64,000 nucleotides of DNA, taken from the NCBI GenBank assembly GCA_002839375.1, contig PGXY01000011.1, forward strand, positions 310,001 through 374,000. The letters are read 5' to 3'. Each line of letters begins with the position of its first letter. Position 1 is the first letter of the stretch. The translations under genes were made by a program, and so were the position numbers. The notes beneath the pieces were generated by a model, which was given only the letters and a program-made list of their open reading frames with translations, was not told the origin of the DNA and searched no databases. The DNA is from Spirochaetae bacterium HGW-Spirochaetae-1 (lineage in GTDB: Bacteria; Spirochaetota; UBA4802; UBA5550). Below are positions 7,911 through 18,389 of this stretch, one piece after another.

Positions 7911-9065
7911 GTGAGTCAATTTCTCGAAACATATTACGGCTGGAGCCATCCCGATCTGCAGGGCTTTGTTTTCAACCTGCAGCTTTTCGGCGCTGAGGAT
8001 GAAGGCAGAACCGAAGAGCCTACAGAGAAAAAACTGCGGGAAGCCAGGGACAAGGGGCAGGTGGCCAAAACGCAGGAACTGGCCCAGACTCTCGTTGTCA
8101 TATTCGGCATTCTGGTTGTTTTTATATTCGGGGCGTGGATTTATGATTCACTGGCGGGTATGACCAGGTATTACCTTTCATCTTTTTCACGGATGGAGAT
8201 AACGTCGAAGAGTATCCAGCATGATTTCTTTTCCATAGTGTTTGAGATGACGAAGATACTGATGCCCATATTCGGGGTTGTGGTCTTTGCGGCGATTATC
8301 GGAAACGTGATACAGGTTGGGTTCCAGGTTTCAACGGATCCGTTAAAATGGGACTGGAGTAAATTAAAATTCGATCCGGCCACGGTCTTGAAAAAGATAT
8401 TTTTCTCCAAGCAGGTTGCCATGAACCTCTTTAAATCGATTTTTAAGGTTCTGGCCATCGGATTTGTGGCATATCTCATTATCGTTGCCGACTTTGAGGA
8501 AATTATGGCAACGCCCGATTTTTCTCTGGCCATGGCACTGAAAATAACTATGCTATCAGGACTTAAAATAATCCTGTGGACATCGGTCCTTCTCCTTCTC
8601 CTATCTGTTCCCGATTATTTTTTCCAGAAGCAGGAATTCATTGAATCATTGAAGATGACAAAACAGGAATTAAAAGAGGAATACAAGGAAACGCAGGGGG
8701 ACCCGTACCTGAAAGCCCGGTTGCGTGAGATGCAGCGTGAGCTGGTCATGAAGAATATGATCCGTGACGTCCCCCGGGCCGATGTCGTTGTAACAAACCC
8801 GACACACTTTGCCGTGGCGCTCCAGTACGACAAGGAAACCATGGAGGCCCCCACGCTAATAGCTAAAGGCGCAGACAGTATGGCACTGAAGATCCGGCAG
8901 GTGGCCAAGGAAAATAATGTGCCCATCATGGAGAACAGACCGCTTGCACAGCAGATCTACAAGGATGTGGAAGTAGGAGACATAATACCGGGAGAGCTTT
9001 TTTACGCCGTATCTTTGGTTTATGCCGAACTGTACAAAAAAAATCAGTATCAGGAAGCGATATGA
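7911..9065 (+). CDS. flhB: FlhB, flagellar export specificity switch
   Basis: 384 residues from GTG at 7911. The core begins AEDEGRTEEPTEKKLREARDKGQVAKT at about residue 28, so there is a ~27-residue N-terminal extension (ending FNLQLFG). Four transmembrane helices follow, then the cytoplasmic domain with the autocleavage motif N296-P297-T298-H299 intact. Cleavage there switches export from rod/hook to filament substrates. The gene follows fliR and precedes flhA, the common order. The start is supported by AAGGATG upstream, and the extension leaves some doubt. Confidence 0.96.
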   Translation: MSQFLETYYGWSHPDLQGFVFNLQLFGAEDEGRTEEPTEKKLREARDKGQVAKTQELAQTLVVIFGILVVFIFGAWIYDSLAGMTRYYLSSFSRMEITSKSIQHDFFSIVFEMTKILMPIFGVVVFAAIIGNVIQVGFQVSTDPLKWDWSKLKFDPATVLKKIFFSKQVAMNLFKSIFKVLAIGFVAYLIIVADFEEIMATPDFSLAMALKITMLSGLKIILWTSVLLLLLSVPDYFFQKQEFIESLKMTKQELKEEYKETQGDPYLKARLREMQRELVMKNMIRDVPRADVVVTNPTHFAVALQYDKETMEAPTLIAKGADSMALKIRQVAKENNVPIMENRPLAQQIYKDVEVGDIIPGELFYAVSLVYAELYKKNQYQEAI

Positions 9066-9107
9066 TGCATTCAGGTCCAGGATCGTTGAGGGGAAAGGAG
9101 GGTTGTA

Positions 9108-11210
9108 ATGGCTGAAGCTAACAAGACGGCAATGCCGCTGTTTGCCAATTTACAGTGGATGCAGAAAACCGATATACTCATGGGAATCGGCGTCATTTCC
9201 GTAGTCATGATGCTCATCATCCCGTTGCCGACCTTCCTGCTCGATTTTCTTCTGGCAGTGAGCGTCATGATAGGCCTGCTGATTCTCATGATCGTTATGT
9301 TCATCAGCCGGTCCTTTGACTTTTCAATTTTCCCGGCTTTGCTCCTCATCACGACGGTTTTCCGCCTGGCACTGAACGTATCGTCGACGCGGCTCATACT
9401 GCTCAATGGGGCCGCCTTTGATGGGAAGATCATAAGGACATTCGGAGCCTTCGTCGTCGGGGGTAACTATGCCGTAGGTTTTATCATATTCATTATACTT
9501 GTGGCGGTTCAGTTTCTGGTAATCACCAAGGGTGCCACAAGGACCGCTGAAGTAGCGGCCCGGTTCACCCTCGATGCCATGCCGGGAAAGCAGATGAGCA
9601 TAGATTCCGACCTGGCAAACGGCCTTATCAACGAGAGCGAGGCGCGGAAACGTCGTGAGGAGATTCGGAAAGAGGCGGATTTTTACGGCGCCATGGATGG
9701 TGCTTCGAAGTTCGTCCAGGGTGATGTGAAGGTCGGTATTATCATAACCGTGATTAATATAATCGGCGGATTCACCGTGGGTATGGTCATGCGGGGAGAG
9801 TCCTTTGATGTGGCGTTGAAAACATACACGCTGCTCAGTATCGGTGATGGACTTGTGGCCCAGATCCCTTCACTTCTGATAACCACTGCTACCGGTATAA
9901 TCGTGACCCGTGCCGTTTCCAATGACAATATGGGCGACCAGATAGCGGACCAGCTCGGTTCTCAGCCCAAAGCCCTCTTCATTACCGCTGCAGCTCTCGG
10001 GGGCTCCGTGCTGATACCCGGTTTCCCGAAATTCTCTCTTATATTTCTTGCAGCAGGCCTTGCCGGACTCGGATACCTCCTCACGCAAACCCGAGAAGAG
10101 GAAAAAAGTCTGGCCGCGCGGGAAGAAGAAGATGCGGCCAGAAAAGATCATAAACCGGAATCCGTTCTGCCTCTCATCCAGGTCGATCCGCTGGAAGTTG
10201 AGATCGGGTATAATCTCATTCCCCTTGTCGATCCCGAGCAGGGCGGAACGCTGCTTGACCGGATAACCAATATCAGGCGCAGGAGCGCCCTCGACATGGG
10301 CCTCATCGTGCCTCCCATCAGGATCAGGGATAACATGGAACTGGAGCCTGAGGCCTATTCAATTCTCATCAAGGGCGTCGAGGTGGGCCGCGGGTATCTG
10401 CAGGTGGGCAAACTCATGGCTATGGATCCCGGCGATGTTCAGGAAAAGATCCAGGGTGGCGAATTCACGGAGCCCGTATTCGGCCTGAAGGCCATATGGA
10501 TAGAAACGGAGCAGCGGGATATCGCCGAGAGCAGGGGATATACCGTGGTGGATTGTCCCACTATTACCGCCACGCATCTCACGGAAATCATCAAGAAACA
10601 CGCCGACGAGATTCTGGGCAGGCAGGAAGTGCAGCAGCTCATCGATAACCTTAAAAATGATTATCCGGCTGTTATCGGAGAAGTCGAAGACAAGAAAATC
10701 GGTCTTGGAGATATTCAGAAAGTGCTGCAGAATCTGTTGCGGGAACGTGTATCAATCCGGAATATGCTCTCGATAATGGAGAGCATCGCCACCTACTCGG
10801 ACCACACGCGCGAGGCGGGTCTCCTGACGGAATATGTACGGTCATCACTGGCACGGCAGATTACCAATGATTATGTGGACCGGGATAATATCCTCAATGT
10901 TATCACCGTTGATCCCGAGATCGAATCGGCCATGCGAAGCGCTCTGCATGATGATCCCGTTGAAGGCCGGATCCTAGCGCTCGATCCCGATTCTCACCGG
11001 GTGATTGTGCAGGCCCTCCTCGATGCCTTCGGCAGGGCCAGGAACCTGGGGCATACGCCCGTATTCCTTGTTTCACCCCAGGTGCGGAGCGTGACATTTG
11101 CGCTTTTAGAAAGGGAAATACCGGCACCGGCAGTACTATCGTACAATGAAATAGCCAGCACGGTCCGTGTTAACGTAATTGTATCGGCCCTGGTTTCATC
11201 GGCGGCCTGA
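9108..11210 (+). CDS. flhA: FlhA, flagellar export gate platform protein
   Basis: 700 residues, full length. The N-terminal half has about eight transmembrane helices with the conserved cytoplasmic FHIPEP-type region: RTAEVAARFTLDAMPGKQMSIDSDLANGLI, followed by ARKRREEIRKEADFYGAMDGASKFVQGD. The C-terminal cytoplasmic domain (about 350-700) forms the substrate-chaperone docking ring. AAAGGAGGG precedes the ATG. It sits directly before flhF, as in other bacteria with polar flagella. Confidence 0.98.
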   Translation: MAEANKTAMPLFANLQWMQKTDILMGIGVISVVMMLIIPLPTFLLDFLLAVSVMIGLLILMIVMFISRSFDFSIFPALLLITTVFRLALNVSSTRLILLNGAAFDGKIIRTFGAFVVGGNYAVGFIIFIILVAVQFLVITKGATRTAEVAARFTLDAMPGKQMSIDSDLANGLINESEARKRREEIRKEADFYGAMDGASKFVQGDVKVGIIITVINIIGGFTVGMVMRGESFDVALKTYTLLSIGDGLVAQIPSLLITTATGIIVTRAVSNDNMGDQIADQLGSQPKALFITAAALGGSVLIPGFPKFSLIFLAAGLAGLGYLLTQTREEEKSLAAREEEDAARKDHKPESVLPLIQVDPLEVEIGYNLIPLVDPEQGGTLLDRITNIRRRSALDMGLIVPPIRIRDNMELEPEAYSILIKGVEVGRGYLQVGKLMAMDPGDVQEKIQGGEFTEPVFGLKAIWIETEQRDIAESRGYTVVDCPTITATHLTEIIKKHADEILGRQEVQQLIDNLKNDYPAVIGEVEDKKIGLGDIQKVLQNLLRERVSIRNMLSIMESIATYSDHTREAGLLTEYVRSSLARQITNDYVDRDNILNVITVDPEIESAMRSALHDDPVEGRILALDPDSHRVIVQALLDAFGRARNLGHTPVFLVSPQVRSVTFALLEREIPAPAVLSYNEIASTVRVNVIVSALVSSAA

Positions 11211-11283
11211 CGATAAATGACTATAAAGAAAGGAATGGTGCTGTGGATATTGCACGGCAAAACAATAAGAAGCAAGGAGTAGA

Positions 11284-12654
11284 ATGATGAGATACGTAAA
11301 AATTCATGCCAGGACCTATAACGAAGCGATGATGAAACTGAAGACAGAGCATGGAGATGATGCAATTCCCATTAGTCACAAATATGTCAAGGAAGGCGGC
11401 ATTCTTAACTCACGTTTGTTTGCCCGGGAAGTGGTGGAGCTTACTGCCGGCGTTCAGGACAGAAAAACGACGCAGAAACTGAAGCAGGAAAAGAGAAATA
11501 TCGATTTTACCGTGGGCGATTCCCGTGGCCTCGATACCCTGCTGGCAGCAAAGAGCAGGCCTGTCATGGAAAAGGCCGCCGCTGCGCCCAGGGATACCCA
11601 CATGGAGTCCATTAACAGGACCATCGATGTGTTGAATGAAAATCTGAATGATCTTCGCACCGGTAATGAACAGAAAAAAGTTGCTCCGGAGCCGGTAAAG
11701 GATTATACTGAGAATGCGGAACAAGAAGAGACCAGGGGTGCTGTCGGGGAATCTCTGACGATAAAACGATTTGAAAAGGAATTCCTTGATCTTAAAGATA
11801 CCCTGAATAAGCTGGTTAACAGTAAGAATTCAGAAACGCCTCACGGTCACACATCGGCACAGGAACATTCCGTTATTAACAAGTATATGGAAGTGCTCAG
11901 GAAAAATGATTATGACACTGAACAATGCAATTCCATAATTAAGGAAGTGAAGAATTCTGTCAGCAAAGACGACCTGAAGGACGAATATAAGATCGAAAAG
12001 AGCCTGAAGGATCTTTTGAAGAGCAGGATAGTAACCAGCGGGCCCATTAAAATAACCAATAAAAAGAAAATAATAATGTTCGTCGGTCCTACAGGGGTTG
12101 GGAAAACAACGACCCTGGCGAAACTGGGAGCCCTTCATTCCCTGAGAGAGGGGAACCGTGTCGTGTTCATAACCATTGACAATTACCGGATAGCGGCGAC
12201 GGAACAGCTGAAGAAATATGCGGAAATTATGCGTATACCCATATATGCGATAAACGACCAGAAGGAGTTCAGGGCCGTTATTGACAAGGAGAAGGCAGAT
12301 ATTATTTTGGTGGACACATCAGGGAGAAGTCATAGAAATGAACTTAAAATTTCAGAGATCAAGAGCTATGCGGACCTGGTGGACTATGATTTTGAGAAGA
12401 TACTCTGTGTGAGCGCCAACACGAAAAAAAGCGATCTTCACGATGTATTCAGGGCCTTTGATATAATGAACTTTGACAGTGTAATAATTACTAAAGTTGA
12501 TGAAACTTCTACTATTGGGAATGTTGTCGATATTGCCGATAAATATAGTAAGCCCATATCATATTTTACCAACGGACAGGAAGTGCCCAATGATATTGAG
12601 GTTGCCGATACAGATAAGATTGTCGACATGATTATGGGCGGGGCTAAACTATAA
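11284..12654 (+). CDS. flhF: FlhF, SRP-type GTPase for flagellar placement
   Basis: 456 residues. The N-terminal ~250 residues are variable and charged (B domain). The NG domain starts near 255 with the P-loop GPTGVGKTTTLAKLGA, then DNYRIAATEQL, DTSGRSHRN (G3) and TKVDE (G4). FlhF is a signal-recognition-particle GTPase that sets the position and number of flagella; FlhG is its activator and lies next. AAGGAG precedes the ATG at 11284. In spirochaetes the pair fits subpolar periplasmic flagella. Confidence 0.96.
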   Translation: MMRYVKIHARTYNEAMMKLKTEHGDDAIPISHKYVKEGGILNSRLFAREVVELTAGVQDRKTTQKLKQEKRNIDFTVGDSRGLDTLLAAKSRPVMEKAAAAPRDTHMESINRTIDVLNENLNDLRTGNEQKKVAPEPVKDYTENAEQEETRGAVGESLTIKRFEKEFLDLKDTLNKLVNSKNSETPHGHTSAQEHSVINKYMEVLRKNDYDTEQCNSIIKEVKNSVSKDDLKDEYKIEKSLKDLLKSRIVTSGPIKITNKKKIIMFVGPTGVGKTTTLAKLGALHSLREGNRVVFITIDNYRIAATEQLKKYAEIMRIPIYAINDQKEFRAVIDKEKADIILVDTSGRSHRNELKISEIKSYADLVDYDFEKILCVSANTKKSDLHDVFRAFDIMNFDSVIITKVDETSTIGNVVDIADKYSKPISYFTNGQEVPNDIEVADTDKIVDMIMGGAKL

Positions 12655-12672
12655 ATCGTAAGGAGGTCCAAG

Positions 12673-13545
12673 TTGGATCAGGCTGCTAATCTCAGGAGAT
12701 TAGTCCTTGAGAAGGGTACAAACCCTAAAAAAACCAAGACTATTGCCATAACAAGCGGTAAAGGGGGAGTGGGTAAAACAAGTATATCCGTCAGCCTGGC
12801 TATCGCGCTCGCCCAGGGAGGATCATCGGTCACTCTGCTTGACGCTGATCTTGGCCTGGCGAATATTAATGTAATTCTGGGTATCATACCAAAATATAAC
12901 CTGTATCATGTAATCAAGGGCAAGAAAAAGCTGAAGGATATTGTCATTGAAGTACCGGAAGGTATTAAGATAATTGCCGGTGCATCGGGATTTCATCAGT
13001 TGGCCAACCTGGAGCCCAAGCAGCGTGCTGATTTTATCGGCGCTCTTGCTGAACTGGATTCAGATGACTACATGATTATTGATACGGGCGCAGGTGTTTC
13101 CCAGAACGTTCTCAGTTTTGTTATCGCCGCAGATGAAGTGATCGTAGTGACCACACCGGAACCTACGGCAATAACCGATGCATACGGGATCATCAAGTCC
13201 ATTGCGGCACAGACTCCCGACAAGGTCATAAAACTTATTGTCAATCGCGTCATGTCGGTATCGGAGGGAAAACGTGTAGCACAGCGTGTGATAAATATTG
13301 CCGGTCAGTTTCTCAATATTAAAGTTGAAAATCTTGGATTTGTTTTTGATGATATTTATGTTCCCAAGTCCGTGAGAAATCAGAAACCCTTCATCGTCAG
13401 CTATCCCAAGTCAAAGGCATCGGGTTGTGTCACTATAATCGCCGATAGAATAAGCAACAGGGAAAAAATTGAAGGGAAAGGAACAGGCTTGGCATCATTT
13501 TTCAAGAATCTGATTACTATCACCGGTAGTGAGGGTGAAGAATAG
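12673..13545 (+). CDS. flhG: FlhG (FleN/YlxH), MinD-like ATPase controlling flagellar number
   Basis: 290 residues from TTG at 12673, with AGGAGG just upstream. The deviant Walker A motif GKGGVGKTSIS is near residues 31-41, followed by LLDADLGLANINVILG and the DTGAG motif, all typical of the MinD/FlhG family. The N-terminal QAANLRRLV corresponds to the DQAxxLR motif that stimulates FlhF GTPase. It works with FlhF to restrict flagellar number. A small inverted repeat (CCTGAT 13548-13553 / ATCAGG 13564-13569) follows the stop without a U tract. Confidence 0.96.
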   Translation: MDQAANLRRLVLEKGTNPKKTKTIAITSGKGGVGKTSISVSLAIALAQGGSSVTLLDADLGLANINVILGIIPKYNLYHVIKGKKKLKDIVIEVPEGIKIIAGASGFHQLANLEPKQRADFIGALAELDSDDYMIIDTGAGVSQNVLSFVIAADEVIVVTTPEPTAITDAYGIIKSIAAQTPDKVIKLIVNRVMSVSEGKRVAQRVINIAGQFLNIKVENLGFVFDDIYVPKSVRNQKPFIVSYPKSKASGCVTIIADRISNREKIEGKGTGLASFFKNLITITGSEGEE

Positions 13546-13707
13546 AGCCTGATGAATAAAATAATCAGGGTAACAATATGAATAACGGTAATTCTCATAT
13601 AGTGCGGGGAAGTCTAATCCGCATAGAGGTTTAAAAAGAGCTTGATTTGTAGATTTGTAGTTGATATATAGTAGTCTGTTGTATTTGATTCCTGTTCTGT
13701 CGTTTTA

Positions 13708-14301
13708 ATGAAAAAAGAGCGCATCATGAATGTTCGAGATATACAGATAGAATATAAAATCAGCATGATATTCGCGTCAACTGCGCTACTGTTATCCCTG
13801 TTTTCCGGAATAATTGCCGGAATCGATAACACAGTGGTAGTAGTACGGGCAGTCTTATCGGCGGTAACATTTGCCGGTCTGGGCTTTGCAGTTATGTATG
13901 TTTTCAAAAAGTTTGTTCCGGAATTTGGTGAAATATTCAGGGGTTTTGGTTCCCGTGAAGAACAGGATTCCATTGACGTAGAAACCCCGGAATCTCAAAA
14001 TGATACCTATGACGGTGATGCTACAGGTGGAGGAGCCGGCGCTGCGGCATATGCCGGCAGCGAAGGTTTTTCCGAATTCAATGAGGGTGATTTTCCCCAT
14101 TTGAAAAGCAGCACGGGTGGAACCGGTCTGGAGGATTCGTTGAATGCACAAGGAGGCGGAGATGAATTTGCCGGGGGTAAAATCAATCCGTCAAAGGGGA
14201 AAATGGGAAAACATATAATTGCCAATGAGAGCTTATCCAAATATGAACCAAAGATATTGGCTGAAGCAGTACGAACCATGATGCGTAAGGGCGAGGAATA
14301 A
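13708..14301 (+). CDS. Membrane protein of unknown function between flhG and fliA
   Basis: 197 residues. Two hydrophobic helices lie at about residues 20-40 and 45-68 ([44 protein letters not shown]). A long glycine- and acid-rich cytoplasmic tail follows, and the end is conserved-looking ([25 protein letters not shown]). No known domain is recognised. Its place inside the flhF-flhG-fliA operon, 20 bases before fliA, suggests a flagellar accessory role. The ATG at 13726 is an alternative start; neither start has a strong ribosome binding site. Confidence 0.75.
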   Translation: MKKERIMNVRDIQIEYKISMIFASTALLLSLFSGIIAGIDNTVVVVRAVLSAVTFAGLGFAVMYVFKKFVPEFGEIFRGFGSREEQDSIDVETPESQNDTYDGDATGGGAGAAAYAGSEGFSEFNEGDFPHLKSSTGGTGLEDSLNAQGGGDEFAGGKINPSKGKMGKHIIANESLSKYEPKILAEAVRTMMRKGEE

Positions 14302-14320
14302 AAAATCCGGGAAAGGGATC

Positions 14321-15121
14321 ATGAATAATAAAAAGTTTCAAGAACTAGATGCAATAGGCGAAGAAAAACTCTGGGATAAATTCATCAAGTCCCAGGATCA
14401 GATGATCCGGGATTATTTTGTGGTCAAATATGCCCCTCTTGTTAAATATGTGGCAGGGAAAGTTTCCATGGGAATGCCCCAGAACATCGAATTTGACGAC
14501 CTGGTATCCTATGGTGTTTTCGGTCTTATCGATGCAATCGGAAAGTTTGATCCGGCCCGGGGAATAAAATTCAAGACCTATGCCATGACGAGGATCAGGG
14601 GGGCCATCTTCGATGAGTTACGGTCCATCGACTGGATTCCCCGTTCCATACGGCAGAAGGCCAAACAGATCGAACAGGTAATATCAGAACTGGAAAATAA
14701 ACTTGGCCGCACCGTTGAGGACGACGAGATTGCCAAGGAAATGGGCATTTCCAATGACGAGTTTCAGTCTCTTCTCAATAAGCTGAGTGGAACGTCCATG
14801 CTTTCTCTTAACGATATTTGGTACCTGGGCGATGATAATGACGAACTTTCAATCCTCGAGACTCTCGAGGCGCCTGAAAGCATGAATCCCGATATTCTCA
14901 TTGAAAAAGAGGAAATACGTGATTATATTATTGATGCAATCAAAAAATTGCCGGACAAGGAAAAGAAGGTTATCGTCCTGTACTATTATGAGGATCTTAC
15001 CTTGAAGGAAATAGGGGAAGTGCTCGAGGTAACGGAAAGCAGGGTTTCCCAGTTGCACACCAAGGCGATTATGAGATTACGGGGACGATTGGGGAGAATC
15101 AAGTCCAATATTGTTGGTTGA
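14321..15121 (+). CDS. fliA: FliA/WhiG-type sigma-28 factor
   Basis: 266 residues with regions 2, 3 and 4 of a group 3 sigma factor and no region 1.1. Region 2 contains [21 protein letters not shown] and [31 protein letters not shown], the FliA/WhiG/SigD signature. Region 4 contains [29 protein letters not shown]. It directs transcription of late flagellar genes and is held back by FlgM, which is encoded at 26774-27067. AAAGGGAT precedes the ATG. The stop lies two bases before the next start. Confidence 0.97.
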   Translation: MNNKKFQELDAIGEEKLWDKFIKSQDQMIRDYFVVKYAPLVKYVAGKVSMGMPQNIEFDDLVSYGVFGLIDAIGKFDPARGIKFKTYAMTRIRGAIFDELRSIDWIPRSIRQKAKQIEQVISELENKLGRTVEDDEIAKEMGISNDEFQSLLNKLSGTSMLSLNDIWYLGDDNDELSILETLEAPESMNPDILIEKEEIRDYIIDAIKKLPDKEKKVIVLYYYEDLTLKEIGEVLEVTESRVSQLHTKAIMRLRGRLGRIKSNIVG

Positions 15122-15122
15122 T

Positions 15123-17099
15123 ATGTCAAAATTAAAAGACCTGTTCATGGATATTGCAGATTCCGATGATTTCAGTGGCGATAATGCCGTTGAGGTTTAT
15201 GCGGATTCAGTGAAGCAGGCGCTTGAACTGGCTTCGAAGGAGTTGAAAGTCGACATCTCGATGCTGGATTATGAAATTATTGAAAAAGGCGCTGCAGGAT
15301 TGTTCGGATTTGGGCGCCAGCCCTACCGGATTCTTGTGCGGCCCCTGGAAGTTGCCGCAGAGCACTCTGACCTGGAAGAAATTGAAAAGAAACTAGCCGC
15401 CCATATCCCCGGAATTGTGCTTGAAGAGAAAAAGGATGTCGACGCTTCATTCAAGATTCGCGTTACAAAAAGTGGTATCTGGCTTACCGTCATTCCTCCA
15501 AAAGGGAAAGGAGTCGATATCGATGTCAACCAGATAAACAACAAGCTCTATTCCATGCGGATCAGTAATGCCGATATTTCCCTCATCGAAAAGGCGGTAA
15601 AAAAACAATCGGGTAAACCGCAAAGGCTGGGAGATTGGACGCCCAATCCCAATTATGACGGGAATATGACAGTGAATATAACCGACGATGAAATGAAAGC
15701 CTTTGTCCATTTCACGCCTCCCCGTTTTTGTGGCCGGCACATGGAGTACAATGAGGTTATCGACGCCTTGAAAGGGGCCGGTGTCGTTACGGGAATAAGA
15801 GAAGAAGTGATAAAGGAATATCTGGAAAACATGGATTACACCCACCCCCTTGCCGCGGCTGAAGGTCAACGGATGAGGAATGGACGTGATGCCTATATCG
15901 ATTACAAAGTCCGTGTAGATAAAACCAGCGTAAGTTTCGAAGAGGATGAAAGCGGGAAGGTCGATTTTCGCAACCTGGAACTCCTGGAAAATGTCGTTGT
16001 TGGCCAGGTGCTGGCTGTCAAGGTTCCGGCGGAAGAGGGTGTGCCGGGCCGGACTGTTACCAATAGAATTCTACCTGCAAAATCGGGCAAGGATGTCCAG
16101 ATTCAGTACGGTAAGGGGACCATCCTGTCTGAAGATGGTCGGGAGCTGACCGCTGAAATAAACGGTCAGGTTGTTTTTAAAAGAATGAAGATCAGTGTCG
16201 AGCCCGTGTATGTGGTCAACGGGGATGTCTCTCTCGAAACAGGGAATATTGTTTTTCTGGGATCGGTCATTATTTCGGGAAGCGTACAGGATAATTTTGT
16301 CGTCAAGGCTGCCGGTAATATTGAGGTAAAGGGGACTGTTCAGAAGGCCTTCCTTGAGGCAGAAGGTGACATCATCGTTCACCAGGGTATCTCGGGTCGT
16401 GAGGATTCACGGATCGAAACAACCGGAGGATCGATTTTCGCTAAATTCATACAGAACGCCAATATTGTTTCTGAGAATGATGTTCTTGTCCCCGAGGGTA
16501 TCCTTCATTCCAATGTAGATGCCGGTGGACGCATTTACTGCAATGGCCGGCGTGCCCGGATTGTAGGTGGCCTGATCAGGGCTGGTGACGAGGTGAATGC
16601 GCGATTTCTGGGAGCCGATGTGGCTACTAAAACCGAAATACGTGTCGGCATCAATCCCAAGGTGCTGCAGCAGATGAGCGAGTTGGAGACAATAAAGGTG
16701 AAAATCTCCGGTGAACTTGAAGGATTGCAGAAAAACCTTACAACACTGACCAACCAGAAGAGGACATCAAAACTTTCTGAGGAAAAGGAAAAAATGTTCC
16801 AGGAATTAACGGCCAGGAACCAGAAACTCACCAGTCGGACAGAAGAAGTCAACCTGGAGCTTGAGGAACTGAATGCCTATGTAGGCATGCTGGAGCACAG
16901 GGGGAAAATTTGTGCTGAGAAGACAGTATATCCCGGTGTTGACATTTATATTAAAGATCAGAAATTTCTCGTGAAGGATCAATATAACTATATTAAATTT
17001 ACCCTTGAAGGGGATGAAATCAGGCTCTCTGAATATGAGCCGCCTCAGATAATTGAAGGACAGCAGAGGATTGCTACGCTGATTCAGCGTAAGAGATAG
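15123..17099 (+). CDS. fapA: Jag_N plus FapA (DUF342) domain protein
   Basis: 658 residues. The N-terminal ~55 residues form a Jag_N domain (VKQALELASKELKVDISMLDYEIIEKGAAGLFGFG), found also in Jag/KhpB. The large FapA region follows, with repetitive right-handed beta segments (GDVSLETGNIVFLGSVIISGSVQDNFVVKAAGNIEVKG) and a coiled coil at about 515-590. FapA-type proteins are polymer-forming; in Vibrio FapA affects flagellation and chemotaxis proteins. Position directly after fliA is common in spirochaetes. The start ATG at 15123 is preferred over TTG at 15111. Confidence 0.85.
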   Translation: MSKLKDLFMDIADSDDFSGDNAVEVYADSVKQALELASKELKVDISMLDYEIIEKGAAGLFGFGRQPYRILVRPLEVAAEHSDLEEIEKKLAAHIPGIVLEEKKDVDASFKIRVTKSGIWLTVIPPKGKGVDIDVNQINNKLYSMRISNADISLIEKAVKKQSGKPQRLGDWTPNPNYDGNMTVNITDDEMKAFVHFTPPRFCGRHMEYNEVIDALKGAGVVTGIREEVIKEYLENMDYTHPLAAAEGQRMRNGRDAYIDYKVRVDKTSVSFEEDESGKVDFRNLELLENVVVGQVLAVKVPAEEGVPGRTVTNRILPAKSGKDVQIQYGKGTILSEDGRELTAEINGQVVFKRMKISVEPVYVVNGDVSLETGNIVFLGSVIISGSVQDNFVVKAAGNIEVKGTVQKAFLEAEGDIIVHQGISGREDSRIETTGGSIFAKFIQNANIVSENDVLVPEGILHSNVDAGGRIYCNGRRARIVGGLIRAGDEVNARFLGADVATKTEIRVGINPKVLQQMSELETIKVKISGELEGLQKNLTTLTNQKRTSKLSEEKEKMFQELTARNQKLTSRTEEVNLELEELNAYVGMLEHRGKICAEKTVYPGVDIYIKDQKFLVKDQYNYIKFTLEGDEIRLSEYEPPQIIEGQQRIATLIQRKR

Positions 17100-17116
17100 C
17101 AGGAGAGGAATTTGGC

Positions 17117-17446
17117 ATGTCAATTAAACCAATCGATCTTCAAACCAACATCGGACAGATGCATGAAGTGGGGAGAGGAGAACATGCCAGATCCGGCGCC
17201 GGAGTAGAGCAGCAATTGATTCTCGACAAGGAAGCAGCTCAAAAATCGGCATTAAAAAATACCAGGCTTGATGAATCGAATAAAGGTGAGAAGACGGAAG
17301 TACGAGATACTCTTGCCAACGATAAGGAAAATAAAGAAGAGCAGGCCCGGAAAGAAAAAGAAAAGAACGATCAGCACGGGGATGGAACAACGAAGACACG
17401 CTCCAAAGATGACCGAATGGGTAAGATTATTGATGTATTGAAATAG
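17117..17446 (+). CDS. Small charged protein of unknown function, flagellar operon
   Basis: 109 residues. It begins MSIKPIDLQTNIGQMHEVGRGEHA, followed by a highly charged, lysine/glutamate-rich low-complexity stretch and a short C-terminal GKIIDVLK. AGGAGAGGAA lies ahead of the start. From memory, similar short proteins starting with a PIDLQT-like segment follow fapA in other spirochaetes, but I cannot check this. It is probably disordered. The function is not known. Confidence 0.7.
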   Translation: MSIKPIDLQTNIGQMHEVGRGEHARSGAGVEQQLILDKEAAQKSALKNTRLDESNKGEKTEVRDTLANDKENKEEQARKEKEKNDQHGDGTTKTRSKDDRMGKIIDVLK

Positions 17447-17513
17447 GGTGGTTGAATTTTGTGATTGCAGATATTAAAAAAAATCAAAACAAAGTAGCTT
17501 CTAAGGAGACATA

Positions 17514-18389
17514 ATGCAACTGTTTATACTTATAGTAATCAACATCTTCATGGGAGCCCTTCTTTATCTTGTCATCAGCCTCAAACTGGAAAAATCAGCT
17601 TCGGAGTTTCGCGAAAAGAAGCTTCGCAAAGAGATGGACGACATCATAAAGGAATTCAATGCCGCAGCCGAGCGCAATATTTCCATTCTTGAAAACAGAA
17701 TCAGTCTCATGAAAAGGGTAATGGAGCGAAGCGGGGATATGAACAGCCTTGATATTACCATCGGGAATGATAGCGATGGTGACAGAGAAAATGAGGAAGC
17801 ATCATTTTCTTATCCGGGGAATAAGAACAGCCTGAAAACTCTTGACAATAAACAGGAGGAACCGTCGTCTTTACTGCAAAAAAAGGAAATGCCGCAATCT
17901 GCATACGGAGCCATTGATCTAAAAAAAAGCTTGCTTAAATTATTTAGAAATGTTATAGATATGATATATGATAAAAAAAATAAACTTCTTGATCGCTTTG
18001 TAAAGGGAAGTGATAACGACGGTAAATCAGACCGGACACTCCACCGCAGGAAAGCAACGGGAGTGGCAGATAGGGATATAAATCATTCCGATACTCTTAT
18101 TGAAAAAGATTTTACTACGATGCAGGAATCTCTTTCACGCAAAGGCAAATTGATTGATACTGTAGATGTTGGTGGTACTCCTGATGCAATCATGGCGTGC
18201 GATGGTGAAGAGGCTGATGCAGAACTGAATGAAGAGGAAGTTCTTCGTCTTTTCTCTGAAACAAAGGACAGGTACGGTCTTATTGACGAACTCTTTGACA
18301 AGGGTTATTCAATGGAGAAAATTTCACTTCTATCGGGAATGCCCGTGGGTGAAATAAAACTGGTGTTGAATCTGAGAAAAACATTATAG
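17514..18389 (+). CDS. Membrane-anchored protein with coiled coil and C-terminal HTH-like segment
   Basis: 291 residues. One N-terminal transmembrane helix (FILIVINIFMGALLYLVIS) precedes a coiled coil (about 25-75), a long polar, probably disordered middle, and a C-terminal module with LIDELFDKGYSMEKISLLSGMPVGEIKLVLNLRK. That module looks like the helix-turn-helix end of DUF6115/DUF2802-type proteins. AAGGAGA precedes the ATG. Its location between fapA and cheR suggests a flagellar or chemotaxis accessory role. No specific function is assigned. Confidence 0.75.
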   Translation: MQLFILIVINIFMGALLYLVISLKLEKSASEFREKKLRKEMDDIIKEFNAAAERNISILENRISLMKRVMERSGDMNSLDITIGNDSDGDRENEEASFSYPGNKNSLKTLDNKQEEPSSLLQKKEMPQSAYGAIDLKKSLLKLFRNVIDMIYDKKNKLLDRFVKGSDNDGKSDRTLHRRKATGVADRDINHSDTLIEKDFTTMQESLSRKGKLIDTVDVGGTPDAIMACDGEEADAELNEEEVLRLFSETKDRYGLIDELFDKGYSMEKISLLSGMPVGEIKLVLNLRKTL

